The notes under the pieces were generated by a model. It was not told where the DNA came from. It saw nothing but the letters and a program-made list of their open reading frames with translations, and searched no databases. A DNA stretch of 64,000 bases from CBFHMJ01 sp965656875. Lineage in GTDB: Bacteria; Pseudomonadota; Gammaproteobacteria; Enterobacterales; Alteromonadaceae. The stretch lies in contig CBFHMJ010000027.1 in assembly GCA_965656875.1 (NCBI GenBank), positions 124,001 through 188,000 on the forward strand, written 5' to 3'. This document shows positions 17,226 to 26,866 of the stretch, piece by piece (positions within the stretch are counted from its first letter, which is position 1; each line of letters begins with the position of its first letter). A program made the position numbers and the translations under genes.

Positions 17226-18325
17226 GTACGATTAAACAGTTGCTGGACACCATCACGCCAGACACGATCAAGGCCCTTAATCCTTATCAATCCGCCTCTC
17301 GTGACTGGCAAACCAATGAATTGTGGCTAAATGCCAACGAAAGTCCGTTCAGTGATTTCTATCAACTGGACACCTCAACCTACAATCGATACCCGGAATT
17401 TCAGCCGCCAGCATTGCTACAACGCTATGCCGATTATGCTGGTGTAACACCTGAACAAGTGATTGCTGGTCGCGGTGCTGATGAAGGTATTGAAATGCTG
17501 ATCCGCGCCTGCTGTCAGCCAGGTCAGGACAGCATTCTGATTTGCCCACCAACCTATGGAATGTATGCCGTTAGTGCAGCAACCTTTGGTATAAACGTAC
17601 AAAAACAACCGTTAAATGACGACTTCACGCTAAACACAACCGCGTTGACTGAGCTGGCCGCATCCGAACAGTCCACTGGCATTAAACTGGTTTTTCTATG
17701 TTCGCCCAATAATCCAACCGGGAATCCGATCCCGCTGGATGACATTCGTCAGGTGGCCAGTGCGTTTGCGGATAAAGCACTGGTTGTGGTTGATGAAGCC
17801 TATTTTGAATTCAACACGGTTACCGACAGTGCCACCAGCCTGTTCAAGGATTGCCCGAACGTTGTTGTGTTGCGCACCTTGTCGAAAGCATTCTCACTGG
17901 CGGGTATCCGTTGCGGTTTCACCCTTGCGGTGCCAGACGTCATTCAGTTAATGCGTAAAGTATCGTCACCGTATCCAATACCACAACCTGTTGCACAAAT
18001 CGCCACTGAGGTGCTGTCCAGCGCGGGATTAGCTCGGATCCAGGATCGAATCCTCTATCTGAACGAGCAAAAAGCCGTATTGCAACAAGCCTTATCAACA
18101 TTACATTTTGTAAAGGCTGTCTATCCGTCCGAAGCTAACTTTTTACTGGTCGCCACACAAAACCCAACGCGTATTCTTGATCTGGCCGCCGATCAGGGCA
18201 TTTTACTGCGCAATATGACCAGACAACCCGGACTGGAAGATTGTATTCGTATCTCAATTGGTAGCCAGGACGAAAACCAACAATTACTCGAACTGCTGAC
18301 CCGAATTCAGCCGCTCATTAGCTAA
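17222..18325 (+). CDS. hisC: histidinol-phosphate aminotransferase
   Basis: A protein of 367 residues; class I/II PLP aminotransferase converting imidazole-acetol phosphate to histidinol phosphate. Seen: LNANESPF near the N-terminus, GRGADEGIEMLIRA, CSPNNPTGNPI, VVVDEAYFEF and the PLP lysine in LRTLSKAFSLAGIRCGF, then the phosphate/PLP-binding arginine region near the C-terminus (RISIGS). Start ATG at 17222 overlaps the hisD stop. 47 bp separate it from hisB. Confidence 0.97.
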   Translation: MSTIKQLLDTITPDTIKALNPYQSASRDWQTNELWLNANESPFSDFYQLDTSTYNRYPEFQPPALLQRYADYAGVTPEQVIAGRGADEGIEMLIRACCQPGQDSILICPPTYGMYAVSAATFGINVQKQPLNDDFTLNTTALTELAASEQSTGIKLVFLCSPNNPTGNPIPLDDIRQVASAFADKALVVVDEAYFEFNTVTDSATSLFKDCPNVVVLRTLSKAFSLAGIRCGFTLAVPDVIQLMRKVSSPYPIPQPVAQIATEVLSSAGLARIQDRILYLNEQKAVLQQALSTLHFVKAVYPSEANFLLVATQNPTRILDLAADQGILLRNMTRQPGLEDCIRISIGSQDENQQLLELLTRIQPLIS

Positions 18326-18372
18326 CGAAACGACAACTAACGTAACGATAAATTATTAGAACCGAGCAACCT

Positions 18373-19455
18373 ATGACTTCAGCAAAACCTATATTATTCA
18401 TTGATCGGGACGGCACCCTGGTCGAAGAGCCAGCGATTGATAAGCAACTCGATACCCTCGAAAAGTTAGTGTTCGAGCCGAATGTCGTTCCGGTATTACT
18501 GGAGCTGCAACAATTCTTTTCTCTGGTCATCGTGTCTAACCAGGACGGTCTTGGTACTGACAGCTTCCCCCAGGCTGACTTTGATGCGCCGCACGACAAA
18601 ATGATGCAGATCTTCACCTCTCAGGGGGTGCGCTTTGACGATGTACTGATTTGCCCGCACTTCGACGACGATAATTGCAACTGCCGCAAACCCAAACTTG
18701 GGCTGGTCAGTGGCTATTTGCAGCAAGGCAAAGTCGATTTCACCCGCTCTTTTGTCATTGGAGACCGCGAAACCGATCTTCAACTGGCGGCCAATATGGG
18801 CATTCGCGGTATTCAATACAGCCCGGATGGTAACAACTGGCTTGCCATTGCCGAACAACTGAAAGACGTCATGAATCCATCAACCCGGGTTGCGACCGTT
18901 GAACGGAAGACTTCAGAAACCCAAATCGCAATCACTGTCGATCTCGACAATCAGGGCGATTCCCGCATTGGCACCGGCATTGGATTTTTTGATCACATGT
19001 TGGATCAAATCGCTACCCACGGTGGTTTTAACCTTAACTGCCAGGTGTCGGGCGATTTACACATTGACGATCACCACACCGTTGAAGACACCGCACTGGC
19101 TTTAGGTCAGGCGCTAAAACAAGCCCTCGGCAACAAACGGGGTATTGGCCGCTTCGGTTTCGTCTTACCAATGGATGAATGCCGCGCAGAGTGCACGCTG
19201 GATATTTCTGGCCGTCCCTTCCTGAAATTTGATGCTGATTTCTCGCAACCGATTGTTGGCGAAATGAGCACCGAAATGGTGTCGCACTTTTTCCGCTCAC
19301 TGACCGATGCCATGGCAATCACCCTGCACTTATCTACCACAGAAGGTAACAGTCACCACCAGGTAGAGAGCCTGTTTAAAGTATTTGGCCGGGCGTTACG
19401 CGCAGCGATTCAACGCCAGGACGATGTATTACCCAGCTCAAAAGGAGTCCTTTGA
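18373..19455 (+). CDS. hisB: bifunctional histidinol-phosphatase / imidazoleglycerol-phosphate dehydratase
   Basis: A protein of 360 residues with two fused enzymes. The HAD-type histidinol phosphatase (1-165) has DRDGT (D11, D13), VSNQDGLGT, the zinc loop CPHFDDDNCNCRKPK and IGDRETD. The dehydratase (170-360) has the metal-binding pairs GFFDHMLDQIATHGG, DDHHTVEDTALALG, SGRPF and HHQVESLFKVFGRAL. The fusion is characteristic of Gammaproteobacteria and a few others. The stop at 19455 is followed after 1 bp by hisH. Confidence 0.97.
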   Translation: MTSAKPILFIDRDGTLVEEPAIDKQLDTLEKLVFEPNVVPVLLELQQFFSLVIVSNQDGLGTDSFPQADFDAPHDKMMQIFTSQGVRFDDVLICPHFDDDNCNCRKPKLGLVSGYLQQGKVDFTRSFVIGDRETDLQLAANMGIRGIQYSPDGNNWLAIAEQLKDVMNPSTRVATVERKTSETQIAITVDLDNQGDSRIGTGIGFFDHMLDQIATHGGFNLNCQVSGDLHIDDHHTVEDTALALGQALKQALGNKRGIGRFGFVLPMDECRAECTLDISGRPFLKFDADFSQPIVGEMSTEMVSHFFRSLTDAMAITLHLSTTEGNSHHQVESLFKVFGRALRAAIQRQDDVLPSSKGVL

Positions 19456-19456
19456 G

Positions 19457-20086
19457 ATGTCTGAGCAACGTACCACTGATAAAAAACGCATTATCATCGA
19501 CACCGGTTGCGCTAATATCGCCTCTGTTAAATATGCGATTGAACGCCTGGGCTATCCGGTAACTATCAGCGATGACCCGGCACTGATTCAACAAGCTGAT
19601 CAAGTGTTTTTACCTGGCGTCGGTAGCGCTGCACAAGCGATGCAAAATCTCGCTGATAAAAACCTGATTGAAGTCATCCAACAATTAACCGTGCCAACCC
19701 TGGGCATTTGTTTAGGCATGCAATTAATGACGCGCTTTTCCAGCGAAGGCAATGTCGAATGCCTCAACCTGATCCCGGTTGATGTTCAACCACTCACTGC
19801 CGATGGCAAGCGCGTGCCACACATGGGCTGGAATACCTTCGAAACCATTAACAGCCACCCGGTGATGGCTGGTATCAAGCCACTCGACTATGTTTACTAT
19901 GTTCACAGTTTTGGTATCAACCAGGCGGATAATGACCGCGAATATACAATCGCCAGTTGTGAATACGGCGGTGAGTTCGCCTGCGTAATCGGCAAAAACA
20001 ACTTTGTCGGCGTTCAGTTCCACCCGGAACGTTCCGGCCCGGTCGGAAGTCTGATTCTGAAAAATTTCCTGGAGTGGACACTATGA
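19457..20086 (+). CDS. hisH: imidazole glycerol phosphate synthase, glutaminase subunit
   Basis: A protein of 209 residues; class I glutamine amidotransferase supplying ammonia to HisF. Catalytic elements: FLPGVGSAAQAM, nucleophile Cys in LGICLGMQLM, HMGWN, and His/Glu in VGVQFHPERSGPVG. The ATG at 19457 lies just after the hisB stop, with a ribosome binding site (AAAGGAG) inside the hisB end; the longer in-frame start at 19385 lies within hisB and is rejected. Overlaps hisA by 4 bp (ATGA). Confidence 0.96.
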   Translation: MSEQRTTDKKRIIIDTGCANIASVKYAIERLGYPVTISDDPALIQQADQVFLPGVGSAAQAMQNLADKNLIEVIQQLTVPTLGICLGMQLMTRFSSEGNVECLNLIPVDVQPLTADGKRVPHMGWNTFETINSHPVMAGIKPLDYVYYVHSFGINQADNDREYTIASCEYGGEFACVIGKNNFVGVQFHPERSGPVGSLILKNFLEWTL

Positions 20087-20856
20087 TCCTGCCAGCACTC
20101 GATTTAATTAATGGCGAAGTCGTTCGTCTGAAACAAGGCGACTACCAACAAAAAACTCGTTACGACTTCAACCCGGGCGAACAAGCCCTGCGTTACGGCA
20201 ACGATGTAAAACGCTTTATTGATACCACCACAGCCACCGGTCAGAGCAACTGGCTTCACCTGGTTGATTTAGACGGCGCGAAAAACAGTGCCGACCGCCA
20301 GCGCGTGGTACTGAAAGAACTACTAAGTAATAAAAATCAGCAAGTTCAACTCGGTGGCGGAGTTCGCTCACCGGCTGATGTTGAAGAGTTACTGGCACTG
20401 GGCGCTAATCGCGTGGTCATTGGCAGTATGGCAATCAAACAACCCGAGGTTGTTAAAGGACTGATTGAGCAGTACGGGCCAGAAGCAATTGTGCTGGCAC
20501 TGGATATCAATATTGATGCTGACGGCAACAAATGGCTACCCACCCACGGCTGGATCAAACAAAGCGATCAAACACTGGAACCCCTGGTGGATGACTACCT
20601 GACCGTCGGCGTAAAACACATTCTGTGTACCGACATATCGAAAGACGGCATGCTTCAGGGCAGTAATGTCGCCTTGTATCAACAACTGGTTGCGCAATTC
20701 CCTGATATTCACTGGCAAGCCAGCGGCGGTATCAGTTCCCTGGACGATATTCGCCAACTGAAACCCACTGGCGTTAAAGGCGTTATTCTGGGTCGCTCAC
20801 TTCTTGAAGGAAAATTTACACTACCGGAGGCACTGGCATGCTGGCAAGACGCATAA
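20083..20856 (+). CDS. hisA: ProFAR isomerase (1-(5-phosphoribosyl)-5-[(5-phosphoribosylamino)methylideneamino]imidazole-4-carboxamide isomerase)
   Basis: A protein of 257 residues with a (beta/alpha)8 barrel. Seen: LPALDLINGEVVRLKQGDY (catalytic Asp in ALDL), LVDLDGAKN, QLGGGVRS, CTDISKDGMLQGSN (second catalytic Asp region) and WQASGGISSL, GVILGRSLLEG. The ATG at 20083 overlaps the hisH stop; a GTG at 20074 in frame is less likely. It overlaps hisF by 19 bp. Confidence 0.96.
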   Translation: MILPALDLINGEVVRLKQGDYQQKTRYDFNPGEQALRYGNDVKRFIDTTTATGQSNWLHLVDLDGAKNSADRQRVVLKELLSNKNQQVQLGGGVRSPADVEELLALGANRVVIGSMAIKQPEVVKGLIEQYGPEAIVLALDINIDADGNKWLPTHGWIKQSDQTLEPLVDDYLTVGVKHILCTDISKDGMLQGSNVALYQQLVAQFPDIHWQASGGISSLDDIRQLKPTGVKGVILGRSLLEGKFTLPEALACWQDA

Positions 20857-21614
20857 TCCCCTGTCTGGATGTACGGGATGGCAAAGTCGTTAAAGGCGTT
20901 AAGTTTAAAAACCACGAAATCGTCGGCGATATTGTGCCACTGGCTGAACAGTACGCCAAAGCAGGCGCTGACGAATTGGTGTTTTACGATATCACAGCCT
21001 CATCCGACAACCGGGTTGTCGATAAATCCTGGGTAAGCCGCATCGCTGAAGTCATCGACATTCCGTTTTGTGTCGCCGGTGGTATTAAAACGCCCGAAGA
21101 CGCCCAAAAAATTCTCGCAATGGGCGCGGATAAAATCAGTATTAACTCCCCTGCACTGGCCGACCCGTCGCTGGTTAAAACTCTGCACGACATCTTTGGC
21201 AAACAATGTATTGTCGTCGGTATCGACAGCTATTTCGACGAAGCCACCGGCCAGTATCAGGTCTATCAATACACAGGTGATGAAAGTAAAAGCCAGAAAA
21301 CCCGCTGGCAAACCTTTGACTGGATCAAAGAAGTTCAACGCCTGGGCGCAGGTGAAATTGTACTCAATTGCATGAATCAGGACGGTGTGCGACAAGGATA
21401 CGACATCGAACAGCTTCGCCAGGCACGAGCCGTTTGCGATGTGCCGTTAATCGCCTCCGGCGGTGCCGGTGAAATGGTTCATTTTAAAGACGTCTATCAA
21501 CAAGCAGACGTCGATGGCGCACTGGCAGCCAGCGTCTTTCACAAAGGCGTGATTGCCATTCCTGATCTTAAAAATTACTTAATTGACCAACAGATAGAGA
21601 TACGACCATGTTAA
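20838..21614 (+). CDS. hisF: imidazole glycerol phosphate synthase, cyclase subunit
   Basis: A protein of 258 residues; HisF barrel that uses HisH-derived ammonia to form imidazole glycerol phosphate and AICAR. Seen: RRIIPCLDVRDGKVVKGV (catalytic D11), VFYDITASSDNR, CVAGGIKTPEDA, LNCMNQDGVRQGYD (second catalytic Asp) and ASGGAGEMVHF. The start lies 19 bp inside hisA and the end overlaps hisIE by 7 bp. Confidence 0.97.
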   Translation: MLARRIIPCLDVRDGKVVKGVKFKNHEIVGDIVPLAEQYAKAGADELVFYDITASSDNRVVDKSWVSRIAEVIDIPFCVAGGIKTPEDAQKILAMGADKISINSPALADPSLVKTLHDIFGKQCIVVGIDSYFDEATGQYQVYQYTGDESKSQKTRWQTFDWIKEVQRLGAGEIVLNCMNQDGVRQGYDIEQLRQARAVCDVPLIASGGAGEMVHFKDVYQQADVDGALAASVFHKGVIAIPDLKNYLIDQQIEIRPC

Positions 21615-22234
21615 TAAGCGCAGACAATATTGAAGAACTTGCATGGGATAAAATGAACGGTCTGATCCCCGTCATCGTGCAGCACTACTATGGCGGCCAA
21701 ATACTGATGCAAGGCTACATGAATCGCGACGCGATTCTGAAAACCCTTGAAACCCGACTCGTCACCTTTTATAGCCGCAGCAAAGAACGCCTGTGGACCA
21801 AAGGTGAAAGCTCCGGCAACGTATTGCAACTGGTTCGCCTGACCGCCGACTGTGACTCTGACAGCATTATCGCAATGAGCGATCCCATCGGCCCAACGTG
21901 TCACACCGGCACCGAAACCTGCTGGCACCACGACACCACGCCGGAAATCGGCTTTTTATACGAACTGGAAACCGTTATCGCCAGCCGCAAAGGGGCCAGC
22001 CCGGACTCCAGCTACACCGCTTCACTATTTGAAAAAGGCATCAAACGTATCGCACAAAAAGTCGGTGAAGAAGGTGTGGAAACCGCCCTCGCCGCCACCG
22101 TCAAAGACATCCCTGAACTCAAAGACGAATCCGCCGACCTGCTTTATCACCTGATCGTGTTGTTGCAAGCGTCAGGGACTAATTTAAATGAAGTGATTCA
22201 AGTGTTGAAAAAACGACATGGGAAGAACGGGTAA
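21608..22234 (+). CDS. hisI: bifunctional phosphoribosyl-AMP cyclohydrolase / phosphoribosyl-ATP pyrophosphatase
   Basis: A protein of 208 residues (HisIE). The HisI half (about 1-110) shows VIVQHYYGGQILMQGYMNRDA, WTKGESSGN and the zinc cysteines in CDSDSI and CHTGTETCW. The HisE half (about 115-208) shows KRIAQKVGEEGVETALAA and DESADLLYHLIVLL. These carry out steps 2 and 3 of the pathway. Last gene of the operon, overlapping hisF by 7 bp and followed by a terminator. Confidence 0.97.
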   Translation: MLISADNIEELAWDKMNGLIPVIVQHYYGGQILMQGYMNRDAILKTLETRLVTFYSRSKERLWTKGESSGNVLQLVRLTADCDSDSIIAMSDPIGPTCHTGTETCWHHDTTPEIGFLYELETVIASRKGASPDSSYTASLFEKGIKRIAQKVGEEGVETALAATVKDIPELKDESADLLYHLIVLLQASGTNLNEVIQVLKKRHGKNG

Positions 22235-22253
22235 AATCCGGTAAGAATTAGAG

Positions 22254-22277
22254 GAAGCCAACGAGAGTTGGCTTCTT
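22254..22277 (+). terminator. his operon terminator
   Basis: The stem GAAGCCAAC / GTTGGCTTC (9 bp, loop GAGA) begins 20 bp after the hisIE stop. Only two T's follow directly, so strength is moderate. Confidence 0.7.
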
Positions 22278-22435
22278 AAATACCTTCACATTGATCCCAC
22301 AGGCGATAATCACTGAAATTTTCTGTCACACAGCTAACCACCCCCTACTAAAGTACTGTTGCCTCCACACCCACCTTTTCTGTATTCATATAAGAAACAC
22401 GCTAATTCCCTTTTATACAATTCTGTAGGTCAATA

Positions 22436-25111
22436 ATGCATTACAACAAACGACTACCCACTCTTATGTTGCCGTTTTTGCTGAGTCCGGTTGCTCAGGC
22501 GGTGGCAAATACTGATGACGACGCCATCGAAAAAATTCAGGTGACAGGCTCCTATATCAAAGGGGCTGAATCATCTCAGGCCAATCCGGTGTCTGTGCTG
22601 GATGCGAATGAATTGAAAAACTTTGGTGTGTCTGATGTGTCGGACATTATCAATACACTGGCGGTAAGCAGCGGTGCGGAGAATCGCCCGGATACGTTTA
22701 CCAGTTTCTATTCTCAGGGAACATCGAACATTAATTTACGCGGGCTTGGCCTGTCGTCCACCCTCGTACTGATCAACGGTAAACGTCAGACCATCAGTGG
22801 CGCCAAAGCAGCGGATGGTAGTGTGTTTGTCGATACTTCGGCAATTCCGGCGATTGCGATTCAACGGATGGAAATTCTGAAGGAAGGCGCAGCAGCGACT
22901 TATGGATCTGATGCCGTCGCAGGCGTGGTGAACTTTATTACCCGGGATGAATTTGACGGATTTAAAATTGAGGGTTCCTGGCAAACCACGGATAAAAACA
23001 GTCAGACCGATAAAAACCTCAGTGTACTCGGTGGCTTTGATCTGAACGACAACACCCATGTTGTGCTGGCAGCCAGTGTATTACGCCGTGATCCACTCAA
23101 TGCCAGAGAGCGGCCTGAACTGGTTGACCGGGCGATTAGCTCGCTTGGCACCAGTTTTATTTTGTCCGATGATGCCGTGGTTAACAGCGGCCCATATGCA
23201 GGCAGTTACAGCGCCGGGCAAAACGTGCCTAACCCTAACTGTGAAGCAATTGGCGGCACCCGCATTCCTAATGCCAACGGTGAACGTTGCGGCTTCCACT
23301 ATGGCCTGCATTACAACATCGTGAACGATGAAGAACGAGAACAATACTACGCCGCGTTATCCTCAGAATTTGATGATGGCACCCGGTTAAAAGTCACCAG
23401 TTTATTTACTAATTACGAGATACTGGATAATTACACAGTTCCTTCTTATCCCAATCTGACCTTTCCAACCATTTCAGCGGATCATCCGGATAATCCGTTT
23501 GGCGTTGATGTCACCTGGCTGGGCCGTCCCTATCCATTCCTTGATAAGGCTGATACCTTGCCTGCCCCGCGAGATAATGAAACATTTCGCATTGATGCCG
23601 AACTAAGCAATGATTTTGGTGACAGCGGAAGCTGGTATACCTCACTGGCCTACAGTGAAAACGAATACACGATTCAACAACCAGACATGTTCGCCAGCCG
23701 ACTGGATCTGGCGGTTGCAGGACAAGGCGGACCAAACGGCGACTTACGATATAACCCGTTTGACCCGCTGGATGAGTCCAACCGGGCTGTTCAGGACTGG
23801 GTATCTACTGAATTTGGTTCCGTCACCGAAACCTCATTAATTGCCTGGGATGGCGTGGTCAGTAATGAATTATTTGAATGGGACGCCGGGGTTGCCAATA
23901 TTGCCGTTGGCGCTCAAATCCGGCACGAAACCTATGAAGTGATGCCGAACGACGTTACCCGAATTAACAGTGATGAGAACGGCAACCCAATCCCGGCTGA
24001 TTTTCTGTTTTTAGGGGGTGTTGCTGAAGTGGATGAATCCCGTACTTCCTGGGCCGTATTTGCCGAACTGGATATGCCGCTGACGGACGATTTAGAAATG
24101 AATGCGGCGGTGCGTTATGAACATCTGGATTCTGGTACCAGTGTCGATCCCAAGCTGGCGCTCCGTTATTCCGTCACGGATAAACTGACGCTTCGCGCCT
24201 CGGCCAGCACCTCTTTCCGTGAGCCTTCACTGGCGCAGTTCTACGCCCAGGATGTTGCGTTACGAGGTATTCAGGATTATCAACTGGATCAGAACGGTGA
24301 TTTCCTGCTGGATGAGAGCGGGAATCGTATTCCTAAAGGTGGCGTATTGTTTGTTCGTCAGACGCAAAACGGTAATCCGGATCTGGAACCAGAAGAAGCG
24401 ACTAACTATAACGCCGGGGTCGTCTGGACTGACAAAGGATTTCAGGCGCGAATTGATTACTGGCGCGTCGATTACAAAGATGTTATCACCATCGAAGATC
24501 CACAGGGTAAGCTGTTAGCCGACCCGGACGGCGATGATATTTTACGCCTCGATCCGAACGACCCAACCAGTGAGCTGGGCGGCGTAATCACCAATTATTT
24601 CAATGCATCGAGCGTTGATGCAGCTGGTATTGATATCGAAGCACGTTACAACTTCGACCTGATGGGAGAAGCGTTTGAAGTGGGTATGACTGCCAGCCAT
24701 TATCTGGAATATGAAATCCCCCTCAACGGCGTAAAAACTGATGTGGCCGGTCTGTTCAATCATGATAATTTTGCGCGTTCTATCCCGGAAACCAAAGGCA
24801 ACCTGTTTGTTCACTGGACCCGGGATAAACATAGTGTGTACGCCAGAATGAACTTTGTTTCCAGTTATTCCACTACCCGAATAACACCGGAAGGCGAAAG
24901 CAGTCATATTGAATCTTACACCCCGGTTGAACTGCAATACCGTTACGGCTGGGAGTTGGATGATCATGAAGCTGAAGTCACTGTCGGAATTATCAATGCC
25001 TTTGATGAAGATCCACCGGAAGTCTATGACGCAGCGAATTTCAGCTATGACCCGAAACATCATGATCCACGCGGTCGCTTGTTCTACATTCGCGCAGGTT
25101 ACTTATTCTGA
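22436..25111 (+). CDS. TonB-dependent outer-membrane receptor
   Basis: A protein of 891 residues. Signal peptide MHYNKRLPTLMLPFLLSPVAQAVA; TonB-box-like IEKIQVTGSYIKG; plug domain (about 35-165) with NINLRGLG, STLVLINGKRQ, IPAIAIQRMEILKEGAAATYGSDAVAGVVNF (positions about 136-166). A long barrel ends in FYIRAGYLF with a C-terminal Phe. This is the 'SYIKG/LVLINGKR' subtype common in Alteromonadales-like and Xanthomonad genomes, different from the receptor at 8859. The substrate is unknown. It follows the his terminator by about 160 bp and has its own terminator. Confidence 0.93.
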   Translation: MHYNKRLPTLMLPFLLSPVAQAVANTDDDAIEKIQVTGSYIKGAESSQANPVSVLDANELKNFGVSDVSDIINTLAVSSGAENRPDTFTSFYSQGTSNINLRGLGLSSTLVLINGKRQTISGAKAADGSVFVDTSAIPAIAIQRMEILKEGAAATYGSDAVAGVVNFITRDEFDGFKIEGSWQTTDKNSQTDKNLSVLGGFDLNDNTHVVLAASVLRRDPLNARERPELVDRAISSLGTSFILSDDAVVNSGPYAGSYSAGQNVPNPNCEAIGGTRIPNANGERCGFHYGLHYNIVNDEEREQYYAALSSEFDDGTRLKVTSLFTNYEILDNYTVPSYPNLTFPTISADHPDNPFGVDVTWLGRPYPFLDKADTLPAPRDNETFRIDAELSNDFGDSGSWYTSLAYSENEYTIQQPDMFASRLDLAVAGQGGPNGDLRYNPFDPLDESNRAVQDWVSTEFGSVTETSLIAWDGVVSNELFEWDAGVANIAVGAQIRHETYEVMPNDVTRINSDENGNPIPADFLFLGGVAEVDESRTSWAVFAELDMPLTDDLEMNAAVRYEHLDSGTSVDPKLALRYSVTDKLTLRASASTSFREPSLAQFYAQDVALRGIQDYQLDQNGDFLLDESGNRIPKGGVLFVRQTQNGNPDLEPEEATNYNAGVVWTDKGFQARIDYWRVDYKDVITIEDPQGKLLADPDGDDILRLDPNDPTSELGGVITNYFNASSVDAAGIDIEARYNFDLMGEAFEVGMTASHYLEYEIPLNGVKTDVAGLFNHDNFARSIPETKGNLFVHWTRDKHSVYARMNFVSSYSTTRITPEGESSHIESYTPVELQYRYGWELDDHEAEVTVGIINAFDEDPPEVYDAANFSYDPKHHDPRGRLFYIRAGYLF

Positions 25112-25136
25112 TAACGATAAATAGCAGCAATCTGAT

Positions 25137-25176
25137 AAACCAGACCGGCACTTTGTCGGGCCTGGTTTATTTTTTT
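25137..25176 (+). terminator. terminator after the second TonB receptor
   Basis: AAACCAG...CCTGGTTT, with an inner GCC/GGC-type extension, is followed by ATTTTTTT. It starts 25 bp after the stop at 25111. Confidence 0.85.
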
Positions 25177-25251
25177 GCGCTGCTCTGAGACTCCCTGTAC
25201 ACTGCGCGCTCTTTTTAATCCTCAATCATGACTGATCATGCTGGAACCAAC

Positions 25252-25710
25252 ATGCTGAATAACGATATTCTCCGCCGCCTGCGCTACGCCCTTTCACTAA
25301 ATGACAAGGACATGCTGGCGATTTTTAAACGTATGGATAATGAAATTACGGTGGAATATCTGCACAGCATTATCGCAAAGGAAGACGCAGCCAATTATAT
25401 TCAGTGTCGTGATGTGCAATTGTGTGTATTTCTTGATGGATTAATTCTGGAAAAACGTGGCGCACAGGAAGGCAAAGAACCCACACCACAACGTCGCCTT
25501 AACAATAATGAAATCCTGCAAAAAATCCGTATCGCGTTATCCCTTCGAAGTGATGATGTGGTTGATGTATTAAAGAAAGCGAATTTCAGAATGTCGAAAG
25601 GTGAAGTTGGCGCATTTTTCAGAAAACCGGATCACCGCAATTATAAAGAGTGTGGCGATCAGGTATTGCGTAATTTCCTGAACGGTTTAACGGCGAAGAA
25701 TCGGGTTTAA
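25252..25710 (+). CDS. DUF1456 family protein (YehS-like)
   Basis: A protein of 152 residues made of two copies of the DUF1456 unit: LNNDILRRLRYALSLNDKDM...(1-60) and LNNNEILQKIRIALSLRSDD...(about 80-145). Each ends in a C....L..FLDGL or C.D..LR.FLNGL pattern. Soluble; function not known, though the helical duplicated fold suggests interaction or nucleic-acid binding. The ATG at 25252 is preferred since family members begin MLNNDIL; the in-frame ATG at 25228 is possible. Confidence 0.85.
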   Translation: MLNNDILRRLRYALSLNDKDMLAIFKRMDNEITVEYLHSIIAKEDAANYIQCRDVQLCVFLDGLILEKRGAQEGKEPTPQRRLNNNEILQKIRIALSLRSDDVVDVLKKANFRMSKGEVGAFFRKPDHRNYKECGDQVLRNFLNGLTAKNRV

Positions 25711-25922
25711 TTGGCGAAAAGTGGATTTAGTCCTTTAAACATTCAATTTTATTGTTAAACTTCTGTCCCTTAATTCTTTATTTCAAATAAAGTTCATAGC
25801 CGACGTGTGGCAAACAAACGGGTTTGTCACTGGCGTTATCCGGCTCACCCGTTAGTCAACATTTAATCAACGGAATGTGGAAAATACTCAGTCTGAATGA
25901 CATGAACGTTCAAGGAGGAAAA

Positions 25923-26483
25923 GTGAAGGATAATATATTCAGAGTTATCTATGTCATTATTTGCGCCATAATTTCAGTATTTGGCGTTTATTTCTATGAC
26001 GACATTTCAAGTAATTTTAATACCTTACAGCAACTATCGTATATTGGACTTATCATCACACTCATTGGGTTTATTGTTACTATCTTTGAGGTCGTTCATT
26101 CTGTTTACGTGTCAAAATCAATCAATTCCCAATCACAACTACTTTTGGAAAAAGTAAAAGATATTGAAAATGCTTCCACTATTAGCGACTGTTTATCTGC
26201 CGTCGATGATACAAACCGATACGTAATGGCTGAAAATTATTTTTCCGCCCTCATTACTTTTCAACATTTACGAAAAGTTCTGGTCAAGTTAAAACTCGCA
26301 ACACCTCCTGATTCAACATTACTAAACAAAGTTGAACAGTTGTTGCATAAAGCAACCAAAGTAAATCCACTTACCCCATTGAGCAAACCACAAAAATCAG
26401 CTTTAATGAAAGACATATTGACCATCAAAGTCACTCTGGAACAAGCAAATCCAGTTAATCGGAGAACATCATGCTGCCGTTGA
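25923..26483 (+). CDS. unknown two-helix membrane protein, GTG start
   Basis: A protein of 186 residues starting at GTG 25923, which has a strong AAGGAGG site 4 bases upstream; longer in-frame ATG starts lack one. Two transmembrane helices (FRVIYVIICAIISVFGVYFY and LSYIGLIITLIGFIVTIFEV) are followed by a cytosolic helical domain of about 120 residues, with SQSQLLLEKVKDIENAST and YFSALITFQHLRKVLVKL. No family recognised. It overlaps the next gene by 13 bp, so the two form a translationally coupled pair. AT content is higher than in the his genes, which could indicate transfer. The general form (short hairpin membrane anchor plus helical domain) also occurs in defence-type membrane proteins, but nothing specific supports that here. 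Confidence 0.7.
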   Translation: MKDNIFRVIYVIICAIISVFGVYFYDDISSNFNTLQQLSYIGLIITLIGFIVTIFEVVHSVYVSKSINSQSQLLLEKVKDIENASTISDCLSAVDDTNRYVMAENYFSALITFQHLRKVLVKLKLATPPDSTLLNKVEQLLHKATKVNPLTPLSKPQKSALMKDILTIKVTLEQANPVNRRTSCCR

Positions 26484-26779
26484 AAATAACTAATCTGGTG
26501 AAGGAACTTCGAGACAGAACGGAATCAGGTGAGATTTCATGGGATTTTGATGAAAATGACGCCAGTGTCAGTACTTCTATCAAAAAGTCCCATATTGATA
26601 TTTCTATCGTTTACCGTTTTGATACCACGTATGAAGTCGGTGCATTCAGAATATATGTCACAGATTCAAATCAGCATCAGACAAGAACATTTGGTACTAA
26701 TCAGGAATCTGCCGACTTTAATCTGGTTAGTGCATTGTATGACAGTGGACAGGCATCAGGCTTAACTTACTCTTTTTAA
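26471..26779 (+). CDS. unknown small protein coupled to the membrane protein gene
   Basis: A protein of 102 residues, soluble, mixed alpha/beta (ITNLVKELRDRTESGEISWD, then DISIVYRFDTTYEVGAFRIYV). The start overlaps the upstream gene by 13 bp. No family recognised. Size, coupling and acidity would suit a partner or inhibitor of the membrane protein, but this is only context. Confidence 0.65.
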   Translation: MLPLKITNLVKELRDRTESGEISWDFDENDASVSTSIKKSHIDISIVYRFDTTYEVGAFRIYVTDSNQHQTRTFGTNQESADFNLVSALYDSGQASGLTYSF

Positions 26780-26866
26780 TATTCATAAGCAGGCTGAAAC
26801 GCAGTAGAAACACGCGACAACTTGCTGCATAACCCACCTATAAAGGTCAACACGTTCTAATATTAA

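Noticed and set aside
25923..26779. Calling the membrane pair a known defence system
   Set aside because: No known defence domain (TIR, NucA, ATPase, CARF, reverse transcriptase) can be seen; only layout hints exist, so it stays unassigned.
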